Program-made: the position numbers and the translations under genes
The notes under the pieces: model-generated
The model's database searches: none
Told to the model about the DNA's origin: nothing
What the model saw: the letters and a program-made list of their open reading frames with translations, nothing else
In this document: positions 1 through 12,560 of the stretch, piece by piece
Position numbering within the stretch: the first letter of the stretch is position 1
Layout of the letters: every line of letters starts with the position of its first letter
NCBI RefSeq assembly: GCF_030867145.1
Contig: NC_134433.1
Span: 11,545,216-11,609,215, forward strand
Length of the DNA: 64,000 nt
Direction of reading: 5' to 3'
Source: Opisthocomus hoazin
Lineage: Eukaryota; Chordata; Aves; Opisthocomiformes; Opisthocomidae

Positions 1-486
1 ATCCGCTTTTTTATAGAACATCCTCTTAAATAGGCCTGTGTCAGGATGTGAAGGATACATACAGCCTTGGTAGAAAAGCAGAGAAACAGAATGCCTGATA
101 AGACGATTAATAGGGAAATGGTTAACTCTGTCAGTGTCTGTAATTGTAGCAGAACATCAGAATTAGTCAGTTAAAGCAGCATAAGAGAATCTCATGTAGA
201 CTTCTAGTGTTTGCATTCTGTACACTTGATTGCAGATTTCGTGCAACTGTATGTTATTCTGTTTAGGGAGCTAAAAAAATTTCACCTTGAACTGATCTTT
301 GTCTTAAAAATTGAAGTTATGGTTTTGGCATCTAAAACTTGATGGAAGATTCAGCTCTGCGTGCGTGATCCAGTTAGCTCCACCGTTTTGCCAACATCAG
401 CAAAAGATGAGCTGTTCTGAAAGTTCATGGTGCTACTGGAAGCCTGGAGTGTCTGCAGCTCATATCTGTCTCTGTCCTTCTCACAG
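1..486 (+). other. RPA1: RPA1 intron, 3' portion
   Basis: This is non-coding sequence that ends in a clear splice acceptor: a pyrimidine-rich run and CAG at 471-486, directly before the exon at 487. I looked for the preceding RPA1 coding segment, which in human ends just before the residues NEQAF, and did not find it here. The upstream exon therefore lies left of the window. Small open frames across this stretch have no recognisable product. Confidence 0.85.
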
Positions 487-573
487 AACGAACAGGCATT
501 TGAAGAAGTGTTCCAAAATGCAAACTTCAACACGTATGAGTTCAGGATCCGAGTAAAGCTGGAGACTTACAAC
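487..573 (+). CDS. RPA1: RPA1 penultimate coding exon (replication protein A 70 kDa subunit)
   Basis: RPA1 is the large subunit of the nuclear RPA heterotrimer, which coats single-stranded DNA in replication, repair and checkpoint signalling. The exon is 87 nt (29 codons), phase 0 at both ends, starting [14 protein letters not shown] and ending KLETYN. These match my memory of the human C-terminal region nearly residue for residue. The segment belongs to the C-terminal OB fold (DBD-C), whose terminal helix helps assemble the trimer with RPA2 and RPA3. An AG acceptor (485-486) and a GTAAGT donor (574-579) flank it. Only the end of the gene is inside the window. Confidence 0.96.
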
Positions 574-938
574 GTAAGTATCCCCCAAAAGGCAAATCAT
601 GTAGCAGGTGGCTTTTGTGGTTTGACTTGTCCCCATAGGAGGTGGCTTCCTTCTCTTGCGTTTGTGGGGAGAAACTTCCAGAAATACTTATTCACACAAA
701 TGCTGTCAGTCTTGAGCATTGAAGGAGGGATCCACTGTTGTTGACATGGTTTCCTCTCAGGTTCATCAAGCCTGACTATTTGCAAATGAAAACAGTGTAG
801 CTGCTCTGGGAGTCAACTTTGCAATCCCAGCTAACCCTGATACCAAGAGCAGTAAGTTACTGCGGCAGAAGGAGGTTAGAATCAAATGCCTGGAGTGCTT
901 AGCATTCTTCTTTTATGTACTGCATTTCTCTTTCACAG
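574..938 (+). other. RPA1: RPA1 last intron
   Basis: This is a 365 bp intron with a consensus GTAAGT donor at 574 and a pyrimidine-rich acceptor ending in CACAG at 938. It joins two phase-0 exons. I see no other feature in it. Confidence 0.93.
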
Positions 939-1046
939 GATGAATCTCGCATTAAGGCTACAGCAGTGGACGTTAAACCTGTGAACTACAGAGAATACAG
1001 CAAGAGGTTGATCGCTAGCATCAGGAGAAACGCTCAGCTAGGGTGA
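939..1046 (+). CDS. RPA1: RPA1 terminal coding exon
   Basis: The exon has 35 codons plus a TGA at 1044-1046. It begins DESRIKAT and contains [10 protein letters not shown], matching the extreme C terminus of vertebrate RPA1 (human has DVKPVDYREY). The last residues, RRNAQLG, differ from the human tail as I remember it (RRSALM) and are one residue longer. This is the end of DBD-C and its trimerisation helix. The frame follows directly from the upstream phase-0 exon. Confidence 0.96.
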   Translation, partial: DESRIKATAVDVKPVNYREYSKRLIASIRRNAQLG

Positions 1047-1955
1047 GGAGGTTGGTGCTGACTGACTAAAGCTAGAACTTCCAAGAAAAACTCAATAGCT
1101 GATATTACACTGACTTTTTCCCCACCCTGTGTGTGACAATTTGGCATTAGTTACACCGCGCATGGTAGTCCAGTGTAGTGGGCTAAGTGATTTAATGCAT
1201 TTCTCTGAAGATACGCCGCTGGTAGGTAAGAGTGCACTCTGATGGCCACAGTATTGTAGACTGTTGTGGTCTATTAAGCTGTTGCAGCGCTGAAGAGAAG
1301 TCTCTAGACAGATTGCCAGGGTCTTTAGACAGAGCATTTTGAATGTCTGAAGTAACTTTGCTTTCTTACTGTATGTAAAGCTGAACTATATAACCATTAT
1401 GTCTTCTTTGCAAGAAAGTAATGACAACCTTGACACTTTGACTTGTTCAGCAGAGGGTAGGAGGAACAGTGTCGTATAGCTTTCAGATATGGACGAAGAA
1501 CAGGTCTATTAGCACAAGTTAGTTCCTTTCCATAGAATTCAAAGGCTTTCTCTTTCCACAGGTGCCATGTAGTTGTTAATGCTTGGAATGGCAATATGGT
1601 AGAATTATTAATCAAAGACATATCTCTCATATCTGAAGAATATCCTTCCTTCAGGGTTTAATAGACTGAGTCAGATGGGTCTGATATTAATCAAAATTGT
1701 CTCTTCTGAGGAAGGCAGATAAGCATTGACTCTCCATCCCCTAGGGAAATCTAGGCAACTACAAAGCATTGCTTTAGTTTTCTCTTCAATTAGTACTATG
1801 GGTTTTTGACTGATTTTTAGCACACGTTTCCTGCCTGTGCATAATTTTGTATGTTTGTATGTTCAGTTTCTTTGGGTTTATTTGTAATGATGTTATCAGA
1901 AAGAGATCTTTAAATGGGGGGAGCTTTGTTTCAATAAACACTGTTTAATTCCTGT
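1047..1955 (+). other. RPA1: RPA1 3' UTR
   Basis: Transcribed non-coding sequence is inferred from the stop codon to about 20 nt past the first good poly(A) signal. It is AT-rich. The end is inferred. Another AATAAA at 4373-4378 could serve a longer isoform. Confidence 0.75.
1933..1938 (+). terminator. RPA1: RPA1 poly(A) signal AATAAA
   Basis: This canonical hexamer lies about 890 nt after the RPA1 stop codon. A GT-rich stretch follows about 15-35 nt downstream (CTGTGTAGTG, then TTTTG), as expected for a CstF-binding element. Confidence 0.75.
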
Positions 1956-3359
1956 GTAGTGAATTTTGCTTTCTTTGAACACCAAAGGCTTCTCATTACT
2001 GGAAAGCAATTAATTAGCTTTCATAATAAGCATTCACTTGGGGGAGATGTTACCTTATTACAAACTCTAAGGTTAGACTGAAGAATGGAGACTTCTTTGC
2101 CTGATGTTAGCAGCATGGAAATGCAGTGATATTTTCACCATTTCTGTGCCTGAGAATGCTGATGAGCTGGCACTTCTGGGATTTTTATTGACGTTTACAC
2201 AGCAGTCTAAAACTAACCAGGCTTTGAGATTTGTTCAGACATAGAGCTAGTACAGAAAACAGTAATTATGCTACTGGGCTTTTCAGTCAGCAGAGCATGC
2301 TAGCTCTGTGTGCTCCTAATCACATTAATTATGTGTTCCCTGGCTGCAGCTCACAGCTTGGCATTTGCTGCACAGCTCCAAGCATCCCGGCAATACTGCA
2401 GTGGGTCTCTGGCAGCAAAACTGGAATTTATTTATTTATTTTGCTCCGTAGAGCACTGTTTCTTCATGTATTCATTTGGTGCCCTTTATTTCCCATAGTT
2501 TCCTGCTTGTCATCGTAAGTGTTTAAGAACTGTAAATGCCGTTTCCATTGATGGACATGAAGGACGTTATTCTGGGCCCATTAATTGCACAAACAACCCC
2601 TTCCTCTTTTTTTGATTCTGAGCATTGTGACTGGGCTCTGCTGCTGATGTCTTGAATTTTTTATTGAAGTATTTGTTCCCTCTGACCTTGGTGATAAAGC
2701 GTTGACTAGAAAATTACAGTCTTCAGTACGGTTCTGGATTGACAAATGGTAGGTTAGTGGTGAGGTTCTATCTTTCCACTCTGCTAACCAGTCTTTTAGT
2801 TCTGCTCCTCCTTTCCTGTCCCTCCTTCCCAGTTTGAGGGGACTGGTAACAAGTGGTAATGCAAAATGTTCATTGAGGCTGTTTCCAGTTCTCAGGCCCA
2901 TATACCACAGGAAGAGTTTTTATGGATGTTTGTGTTAGTCTGTGTTTGCTGGCATTGCAGCTTTCTGAGACGATGTTGCACACCTGCCTCGTTCTCCCAG
3001 AGGGAATCGCTGTGCGTCCGTATCGCTGGGTTTACTGTGCCATCAGCCAGAGCCCTGGAGATGGAGGGTATCAATACTCAAGAGCATAAAGGTTATCTTA
3101 CAGGATCGGCTGAATGACCTTGAGAACTGGAACAGAAAATCAACTTAAAACTGTGTGAAAAGTCATTTATTTGAGGACTGATTAAAAAAAAAAACCCACC
3201 CTCTGCTATAAAGTGGATGCTCATTAGTGACTGAAGAGTTGGAGGGTTTCAATCATGCTTTAATCAACTAGTATACGATAAAAACATCAAGCTATGTAAG
3301 GCAAGGTATTTCTAGTAGAGCTATACAAGTACCATAGCTTATATAAGCCTCTGCTGTGA
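1956..3359. other. Intergenic, RPA1 to RTN4RL1, first part
   Basis: No gene is recognised. The stretch contains a short TTTA-type repeat near 2427-2442. Open frames on both strands are short and resemble no known protein. Confidence 0.6.
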
Positions 3360-3455
3360 GATCTCATCTCGAATGCTATGTACAGTTCTGGTCTGCTACG
3401 TATAGAGGCAAAAAAGAATCTCAGCTGGGGCGAGTACAGAGGAGGACTACACTGC
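3360..3455 (+). repeat. Ancient CR1/L3-like LINE fragment (ORF2 C-terminal part)
   Basis: Translating from 3358 in one frame gives VRSHLEC, then YVQFWSATYRGKK, then GRVQRR. This matches in order the conserved CR1/L3 segment HLEYCVQFWSP...ERVQRRAT that follows the reverse transcriptase core. Flanking sequence is too decayed to extend. It is an old, dead insertion with no intact frame. Confidence 0.6.
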
Positions 3456-6400
3456 TGAGTAGGAGAATGAAGATCCTTTTTTAGGAGGGGCCTGGCAGAG
3501 CTAGTTTAGCAAAATGAATCCTGAGATGGAGATATGATTTCCCACTTATATAAACTATATATGCATATATACCTTACTTTCTTCCCCTGATCATAGGCTA
3601 GAACTGTTGAAGATAATTGGTTAATAAATAGTTTGTCGGTCCGAAGACAGTGAGATTCTGAAGCAGCCTTCTCGATGAGGAGCGAGGGCAGGGCAGCTGT
3701 GGAGGTCTCTCTGTTCTCCTCTCCCACCTGTCTGCCAAAAGGCCAGGGCTGTCCAAGCCCTGCAGCCGCTGACACAGGCCATGGACAATGGGACTCTGCA
3801 GAAGACTCTGGGCTCTTTTGACTGTGCTAATTAAGGAGAAGTGAGTGAGTTCACAACACTAATTGGGATAACTGGCAAACAAGCCTGTGTCTTCCTTACC
3901 TTCATCATAAATATTCCCCCTGCTAGTGTCCAGGTTATTGCTGGATGGCTTCAGCCGTTATCTGGGCTGAATATGTATTTGGTCAATTGAGAGGATGCTG
4001 GAATACTTTGTAACTAGATCTCTGTGAGGTGAAAACTCCGGTGGCTGCTAGTATTTTGCATTGAATTAAAGGTACAAAGCGAAGATGAAATTGGGAGGCT
4101 GCTGGTTTTGAGCAGGCAGATGCAAGGGCAGTTATGTGAGAACATCAAGTTCTGCCTGGCTAAGGGAAGATCCGGAGCATGCTCTGACATGCTGCGTTCA
4201 GGTAGTTTGTGTTAATTCCCACTGTTAGGATTTAACTATGTTTTCAGTGTACCTGAATTTTAAATTAATTGTTGGTGACCCTTACGAGTCTCTGGAGGGG
4301 AGATTCCGTTTGAGTTGGGTCTTGTTTTTAAGATGCATCAGATGGTTTGGTTTTGGGTTTTCTTTCCCCCAAAATAAAGCTTTGAGCAATAATATATCCT
4401 AAGAGCTGTTGTAAAAGATAAAGGGTGGTCCCGCACTGCTCAGAAGCGACTGCTCTGGGTGCGTGTGGTAGCTGGTTGCTTTACGCTGTGCATGCTATGC
4501 CTGGCGGCTTGGATGAGTGCGTGTGTGGGCTTCCGTGTTCCAGCACCATGGGATTGTCCTTTTAGTGCAACGGGTGTGAGAGTGGAAGTTGATGAGCGAT
4601 GTTTTGCTTCTTAATTCTCAGTGATATTTGCATTTGCTGCCCAAGATACCGCATAACATCTTGCGGGGGGGAGGAGGACGTACTTCCCTTCCATGTCCTG
4701 TTTCGTCATTTTCCCTTTCCTTTTGCCTTCTTTTTTTTTTTCCAGCCCTTGATCCAGCTACTTTGGAGAAGAGGGGCCACCCCATAGGGCTTCTTCCTCC
4801 CCACGGCTGGTCTCGCGGGCTGGAGGACCTGCCTCTCAGGCAGCTGTGGGGCTGCTTAGGTGACTCAGGAAAGAAAGAGAAATTTCATATCACTTTTATG
4901 TAAAAGGCTTATGGAAATGTGAAATGGAGCAGGCTGCCTACTTCTAAAGCCTGTGTTCGAGGAAGGGAGTGGTCTGCAGCATATTATGCATTATAAATAT
5001 TGGAGTAGTGCAGTAAATATCAGTAATCTTATTACAAGGAGTGGAAATCCTCTTTAATATATTGTCTGTGAGGGTGTAGAGGCCCACAGACCTCTCATTT
5101 TTTTAGTCTGTTCTTCATGTTTACATTTTTACATTTCATTCATATGCATTTGTGTTTTGTTTTTTTTTTTTTTTAAAAAAAAAGGTATTTTGAATTGCCA
5201 GATGGATTTTTCACGAGGACTGTTATTTTTCTGTGTATTTTATTTGGATACTTAGGTGTCTGTGTTTGGGGGGTGGGGTGTTGTTTGTTTTTAGTTTTTT
5301 CCTGTTTATAGTGCATCGATTTGTTGTTAAATTCAGCCTCTCTGCCATGCCAAAAGCGTGCCTTTGGGAGTGTTTCCAGGCTGCCTGTAGTACTTTTCTT
5401 TTTCCATCCTTGTATATAACTGTTCTTGCAAGTTATTTAAAAGAAACTGGACACTTGCTAAGGCATTTTTTTCATTTGTTGCAAACCTCTTGCCCTTTGA
5501 AGGGAGATTTTTAAAAGAAAAAAATCCTACAGAACTCCTTTTCTGTTGCCTGATGCAATCGTCTTTGGGCTCAGCCTGGCTGAGCTCGGTGAAGGTCCCA
5601 CATGGGTCAGGAACTTCTCACAGGGACATGTTTTCCTGCAATGGTCCAGGTAATGACAAAGGCACCTCCAAAGCTGCTCTGCAGCAGGCGACCGTGCGGG
5701 GCTGCACCAGCAGCAGGTTCTTTGCTTGGAGAGTTTATCTTCGGAAAATCGGCTGAGCGGAGCTGGGTTGCTGGTTTATCTGATGGAGTAGAAATGAAAG
5801 ATGGGAACATTTGTCATGTCCACTCTGACATCACAGTTGAGCAATTAAGAGAAAGAAATCTAATTTTTGTTTTTTTCCATCAGTTTAGCTCCTGGAATTC
5901 CCTCATGGCTTATTGTACAAAGGGCTGAAAAATAAGAGTAGTAATCTGATTTTTGTCTGTTTCCAGTGTTTTATGTTTTCCATTAAAGCCTTGCTGGTAT
6001 GCTGCACTGACTTTTTGAACTGCAGGATCAAAAAATACTCCTCCCTTTTTTTGGTGAAGACTGTCTCTGAGAAGGATAAATATTATTGATTGAGGTATTT
6101 AATACACTAATGAAACCCACAATTATTGACTATGTAATTAATATACTGTCTAAAAGTAAAGTTTGACAGTGCATATAGAAGAGCTATATTGACTTGCGCT
6201 TCTTTGGCAACGTGCCTCGCAGGTTTTTATTTATAGGCATTGAAACACGTTCTTCTTCAAGTAATGATTCAATCCCACTTTCTGTTTGCCACAAGCTAGG
6301 AGGCTGCCGTTCTTGCTGACTGTAAGGCTTTCATATTACCTGTGGGGAAGGAGAATGTTCAGCGTTTAGCTGGGCTGGCTACTGCGTTAGATTTCGGAGC

Positions 6401-7560
6401 TGGAGCATCCGTGTGTGTGGCGCTGCTTCTTGCAGCTGGGAAACCAGACTTTTCCAAGCAGCTTTCTGCTTTTTGTAAGCAAGTTTGCAGATGTTTTTTG
6501 ACTTGCTTTTGGTTTTGCTAACCTTGGTGAGCGACGAAAACACAGGAAATCCAAGGGACAACTTGATAGCCCTGGGAGGGTACTGTCAGAGCGAGGAATA
6601 GCCACGTTTGTGTTTTTAAAGCAGCCCCTGGGTATGCTTGGGGAGCACACACTCTGGTTGAGGCTCGAGGTGACTCATGGTTTTGTTCTAAGCTGAAGTG
6701 GCCTTTCTTAAGCCTAGCAGCAAGATTTAGTCTTCTCCGTGAACTGACAGGTGATCTGCAGCCCGGTGTGTGTTCCTGCCTTGCTCCAGGGTTCAGTGGT
6801 GCTGCGTCCCCGTGGTCTGGCTGACCTGGGGCTGGTGGCTTGCCAAATCTCCCTTTGCCGTGCTCATCTTCCCTGGCGGGTTCTGCTTGAGCCCAGCTTT
6901 GTGTTCTTTGCTGCTCCTTAAGTTACCATAAACTGTGTTTAAATTGCCAGGAAGCTGAAGCTACATTTATAAATGGCTTTAAGTTGTTCGTGTGCCCTGT
7001 GAAATGTTAAACTTCTTAGCACCAGGTGAAGTTATTTACATCGAACTCAGAAGCTGATAATGAAGGTTTTTTTAGATTTCAAGTGATTTTAAAAAAAACT
7101 TCCAAATCCCAAGTGTATCAGCTATCTGGTAATTGGAGCTTGTGCTGTCATTAAAAATGACAGCTTTCTCCAATAACATTCTTAGTGCTTGTAAAATGTA
7201 GCTAACATAACCTATATTTAACTTGTATTAGCTAGAATTTCATTTCCATGCTTGCTTACTTTCCAAGCTCTGGTACAAATGCCGAGGTCCTTCTCTATTC
7301 ACCAGCCACATATTTCAATTCTTCCAACCAGGTAGAATAATCTTTTAAGCAGGACTGGACAGCCGGGTATCTTTGACGTGGTTTTCCCGATAGAAGTTTT
7401 TTTCAGCCAGCAAGTAGAAGCCATTCTTCGGGCAGAAATAAACCTGAAACAATAATACATGTTGCAAGAAAGCCAAACTTTGTAGAAAGCTCCTATTCCT
7501 TAACCCTGCAGATCAAATAAAGCCCCCCCCCCTTTTTCCCTTTTTTTTCTTTTGGTTCTT
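3456..7560. other. Intergenic, no gene recognised
   Basis: AT-rich non-coding DNA. It contains an AATAAA at 4373-4378 that could be a distal RPA1 poly(A) signal, T-rich runs near 4729-4741, and a T15 run followed by A9 at 5160-5183. Several open frames of 60-110 codons look like chance: they lack splice context and resemble no family I know. Confidence 0.5.
5160..5183. repeat. T15/A9 homopolymer junction
   Basis: Fifteen T are followed directly by nine A. The two halves are complementary and could fold back on themselves. The run is also prone to length variation. No transposon is evident around it. Confidence 0.8.
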
Positions 7561-10500
7561 TTTTCTCTGCGGTCAGTTAAAAACATTTGCATGTTGAATC
7601 GTTAAGACGCTGTCCCATAATTGAGATGCTGGGTAGCAATCTGCTCCCCTCCTCCGCCTGGAAGTGTTCCACACAGAGCCCTCTAATTAAACAGAAAATG
7701 GTTTGTCATGTGTAACTGCCTCTTCTGAATGTAACAAACTCATTTCAAGAGATGCCAACACCATCTTTATAGCTGTTTTAATAATCTTCTCTTGAATCAG
7801 AGAGGGCTCTAACCTCGTATTTCACTTCACCAGCTGTTTATTTAGCTGTTTGTTTTTTTATTTTTCCCCTTGCACCGAGAATGTGTAGACTCTTTTGTGC
7901 CTGTGTGTGTGTGGAAATCCTCATTAGAGTAACCGAGTTTAAGTCTGTGAAATAGTCTGTTAGGGCTGCTGCTTTTAAGCGTTACTATTTACAGTGGGAG
8001 CACGTGCGGGCTTTCAGCTCCGAGCCCTGTCAATCACCTGCCTGTCAGCGGGAGGGGGCCCAAAAAGCTCCGCTGTCATGCCTGTTTGCTGGGGAACGAA
8101 GGTGTTTAGGCAGTTTCCAAAGCTAACATCTATTTTGCAGACAGATGTGCATGCCACAGCCACCCTCCGCACACGCCTGTAATAGAAACCATTAGCTTCT
8201 CCGCCACCCCAGCGCAGAGGAGAGCTGCAGTGTGTTCTTAATGCATGAAGTGTGGTCTGGGCAGGACACAAATAGTGTAGCAGATTACCAGGTAAAATTG
8301 GCTTTTACCTCTCCCCCATCCTTCTCAGACACTTTCCTGCCAAACTTCAGCTTTTAAGTCGGCGCTCAAAGAAATTCTCTCTGTGTAAAAGGCCTCTTGC
8401 TGCCTTTTAAATTGGCTAATGTTTGGCAGAAAATCCGAATAGCGGGTACAGTTATTTAGTGCCTTCATTACTTACTGCCTGGAGACTTTCTCTGATATTA
8501 GTGTCTCCTGTTTATTCAGGGCGTGCTTGTGTCTGCCTCTCCTCTGCCTGTCTTTTGGATAGGTGAGGACCTGTAGGAGCTCACGGTGGCATCCCACAGC
8601 CTCATGTCCCGGGAAAGCGCTTTTTCTTCAAAGCCTATCCGCTGTGCTGAGAAGGAACACGCTTCCTTACCGTAACGGCTTACTGTACGGTAGCACCAGT
8701 TAGAAGATGAGGAGCGGTGTTCTTCCAACAAGCCATGTTGTTAACATCCAGCTGGGATGTGAAAATCACTTCTAGGTTTATATCTCTAAATATTGCGAGC
8801 CTGATGCCACCATCTTCAAAAAGCGAAGGAACAGCAAGCCGACTCCTGTCAGTTTGTTAGAGCATATTTATAACTCAAATGCTAATTCCTGCTCTTGACT
8901 CATAATAGCTTCTGAATTCTGAATCTTTAAATTCCGGATCTCATGTTTTGAGGTTAATCCATTCAGATAGATTGGGAAGCAGAATTTATAATTTGGAGAA
9001 GTAATGTCAGTCCTTCTTTGCTTCAGCCAGTCATTTCACATTGGCAATAGGTCCTACCAGAAAGCCACTACTTGACCCTTCCTTATAGACTAGTCAAAAC
9101 CGACGTATTCATTTTCTCTGACTTGATACTGCCGTTTTCTTCGTACTCATACCTTGGCCCGTAAGCTTAAGAGTCGCAATAACTGGCTGTCAGCATACTT
9201 GCCTGATTCAGATTTAACTCATTCAGCTTATTGTGAGCCTTAACCTATTTTCTGTGCTGTTTCCAACTGTACAGCTTCTGCAAAGAGATTAATAAGACAA
9301 AAAAGTATATCATAATTTTCAAACCTCTCCCATGGGGTGACTTACGGGGTTTGAGGAAAGGAATGACATGAATACACCACCCATCAGTGGGCATGGCCTT
9401 TAGCATCAGTCCTTAAGCCAGCCTTTGCAGTGGGCAGCCTGTATCACCCCAGCTCTCGCTGATGCTAAATCTCCAGGAGCTGCCTTCATCTTGTCGAAAG
9501 CGTTGCTTGACTTGCTCTCATTATACTTCAGTCTTGTATCGGAGAAAGCAGGCTCATTACTAAGCAAGATTTAAGAAAAAGATGAACTTTTTTTTTCTTT
9601 TTAAGAAAAAGTGAAACTGTATTTTGATAAGAATTTTAATTACCATGTTTGGAAACAAATACACAAAGATGAAGCAATGAATGTGAATTTCTTTTTGAAA
9701 CTCTAAAACTAAGTTTCTGATGGTTTTTTTTTTTCCCCAGTTAACAAAACGGGTGAAAGATCACAGTGTTTTAATGATCCCTGTTAGTGTCAATTCCTAT
9801 GACTAATGAGATGTTATCTGGTGTTAATGACGGGTCTGGTCCCCAAGCAGCAACCTATTCCCATGCTCTGCCTCCTATTCTTCGAGCAGTTCGAGGACAT
9901 TTGGTGTCTCAGGGCAGGAGATGCACCGCCTCCCCTTTCCCAGAGCAGGTTTCTCATTGAATTTGACAAACCTAAGGTCGATGATTTAGCATTCCCCCAA
10001 AGGGATGCTCCTGAAAATAAACTTTAGACTCCGCTTATACACCTCAGTTTATTGCGGTGGGTGCAAAGTGCTTGGGGGGGGGGGCATTCATCCCAGCTGA
10101 AGCTTGCAGAACATAGAGTGCCAGCTGTGTGCGACTACACCCATAAATCCCCCTTCCAGGAGTTCCTGCCTGTGCGCTTTATAAGCAGGCTTGTAGCAAA
10201 CACCTTGCAATGCATATTCATTATTTCGGCTTTGCTTAATGCGTAAGGCTTGAGGGGGGAGAAGGAAGTGCCTTCTCTCTACCAATTTATGCTCCTTGAG
10301 CTAATCCACCTCCCCTGCTTGGCACAGTTAAGTTTTAGTTGCAATATTTTCTGTCTCACAGAAGCAAGTTTTAATGGCGCTCCAGAAGTCCCTTTCTGCC
10401 AATAGTTCATTAGGCTCCATGAATGTTCCAGCTGAAGAATAGTCTCTGAATTAGAATCATCTTCCAACACACCCTTCTTGTTGGATCACTGTCAGATGAA

Positions 10501-10779
10501 TTGATAAAAGAATATGTCTGGATTGAGCCAAAAAGTACTGGGTATGCGGTACAACAACCTGCAGCCTTCCAGACAAATGAGCGAAAACCAGGGAAAGCCA
10601 CAATTCTGCATTCAGGACGTCACAGGCATGGCAGGAGCTTTGGAAGGTCTAGATTAAAACGTAGCTATTTTTCTTCTGGAAATAGGAAGAAGGGATTTGG
10701 TGCCAGTCAGAAGCAAAGCCTACCGGATTCAGGCAGGAAGCTAAATTCACTGCAACAGTTTCTCTAAGAGCCGAAGAGC
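7561..10779. other. Intergenic, with possible conserved non-coding block near 7.56-8.05 kb
   Basis: No gene is recognised. A perfect octamer ATTTGCAT (POU-factor type site) is at 7585-7592, in AT-rich, non-repetitive sequence whose composition resembles vertebrate conserved non-coding elements. An 11-G run is at 10074-10084. Conservation cannot be tested here. Confidence 0.35.
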
Positions 10780-11250
10780 AGCCGCAGCGCCTAATCAATA
10801 GGCAGAATCCAGAGGTGCTGGCAGAAACATCTCTAATATGCCCACGGTAATTAACTCTGAATTATCAGGTGTATATTTGAAACCCTTAAATGATCATCCT
10901 AGGATTTAACAAACAGTTTTGTGCAGCTAAGTGTTGCCTGGACTATTCTCCATAAAGCTGTTAGCGACCCTGGCTTGCGTCAGTGGGGCAAGTGAGCTCC
11001 GTGCTGCTGCTAAAGCTGAAGGTGATCCGGCAGTGCAGCCACCGGAATAACCCTTGGAAATAGGGTTTAGGCTATAAACCGTGTTTCAGCTATCTCATAA
11101 GAGCCGTTCATCCTGGCAGATAAGTCATCATGCGCCTGTCTTTAAAAATGACTGGCTCAGCTATTGTCTGCATAAAATCACCTTTGTTTATAGTGCATTT
11201 TCTAATGGCTCAACCAGCAGAGTAAAATTTAAATAAGTAATTATTGTGCA
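10780..11250. promoter_or_regulatory. Candidate conserved non-coding element
   Basis: The block is non-repetitive and AT-rich, with closely packed homeodomain-type cores (TAATCA, TAATTA, TTAAAT, CATAAA). There is no frame of interest and no repeat signature. The judgement rests on composition and motif density only. It could be ordinary AT-rich DNA. Confidence 0.3.
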
Positions 11251-12279
11251 GAAGGCGCACGCTAAGTGGAATGATTTCCCTGGCTGCTTTGCCCTTTTGG
11301 CTACCTCTGAGCACAAGACAACTCCCTCGGTGATCAGGTGGGTTCAGACAGGCGGATTTTGGCAGCTTGAGCACCTTTGCTCTAGGAGCACTGTTGCTGC
11401 TTAAGATCTGCCTAAGCAGTCTTAAATCAGCTAAATCATTGGTACAACCCAAGAAAAACATGGGCTTAGGGATCGGGGGGGGTTTTGGTTTGTTTTTTTA
11501 GTGTTTTCTTTTGTTTTAACTCAAAAAGACAAGAACTGCAGAACTTGGGCTTGGATTTTTATCCCAATAACTTAATACAGGGATTTAAACTCGGTGTCCC
11601 TCTGGCAACTGGCCCTTCGGAAAGCCACCGGCACTTCTTCCAGAGCCAGCAGGTGGAGCTTGAAGAATAGCAGCAATTTCCAACCCCATTTGTGCCAGAG
11701 CCCATTGAGTGGGAGCTATCTGTGCTGAAATCCTGATTGAATAAAAATTGTTCATTATGCAAACTGTCTGGTTCAGTACACAGAGGCAGCCCCCAGGCAC
11801 AGACCCCAAGTAGCTGCTTTCTCTTTCCCCAGATTAAAACATATGAACTGCTTTGATGTAATCTTATAACAAAGCCTAATGGAAATTTTATATCCTCTGA
11901 AGTTGACTGTCATTTCTCATTGCCCTGTTTCCTCAGTCCTATTAATACTCCAGTCCAGAGAGCGGTGGCTGAACTTGCGCTCTTTTTGCTCTCAAATACG
12001 GTATGCTTCCCTGCCTGTGTTTAAGTTTTTATTTACGTGTAAATACTGTTAGATTACATTACAGTATGTTTAATCCCTTGTTTTTTCCATAGCTATTTAT
12101 CATTTTAATGGAACGCTGCAGAATATTACATTGTGCAATGTGTTTAAATTGATAAATTGTATTAGAAAAACATTGGATAGGATTTTTTAATGGTAAGTGG
12201 GGCTTTAGTAGATATATTTTCTCATTAGCAGACTAACTGAACACAGACTGCATGAGGCTGGAATGTTAAGGATTTTGGG
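11251..12279. other. Intergenic, nothing recognised
   Basis: No gene, repeat family or RNA gene is evident. Short open frames only. Confidence 0.5.
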
Positions 12280-12560
12280 ATAAGCTATATTTATGACTTA
12301 TTTGACTAATTAAGGCACAATTTTATCATAAAGTTTTTCCCAGACTTTGCTGAGCAGGATGAAGGAGGAAAACTTGCCCCAGTGCAGTTACTCTACAACA
12401 TCAGTTGCCATAACAACTTCATGCAATACTATATTTTTACTTGAAATTCCTTTTAAGACTCAGTTGCTGTAATAATTTGTTTCAGCTGCTAAAAGGCATG
12501 TTTCTCTTTGTGGTGGTTTCAAGGCTCTCATTACAGTAACAAAAAAGTAGTTGTGTTAAT
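12280..12560. promoter_or_regulatory. Candidate regulatory block with RFX-type X-box
   Basis: Within an AT-rich non-repetitive block, positions 12404-12417 read GTTGCCATAACAAC. This fits the RFX X-box consensus RYYNYY-N(1-3)-RRNRAC with a 2-nt spacer. Homeodomain-type cores (CTAATTAAG near 12305, GTAATAATTTG near 12470) lie on either side. The site is seen in the sequence. Its use as an enhancer for RTN4RL1 or RPA1 is inference. Confidence 0.35.

Noticed and set aside
5160-5183. The T15/A9 junction as an insertion-sequence or retrocopy tail.
   Set aside because: No coding remnant or target-site duplication was seen around it; it is treated as a simple homopolymer junction.
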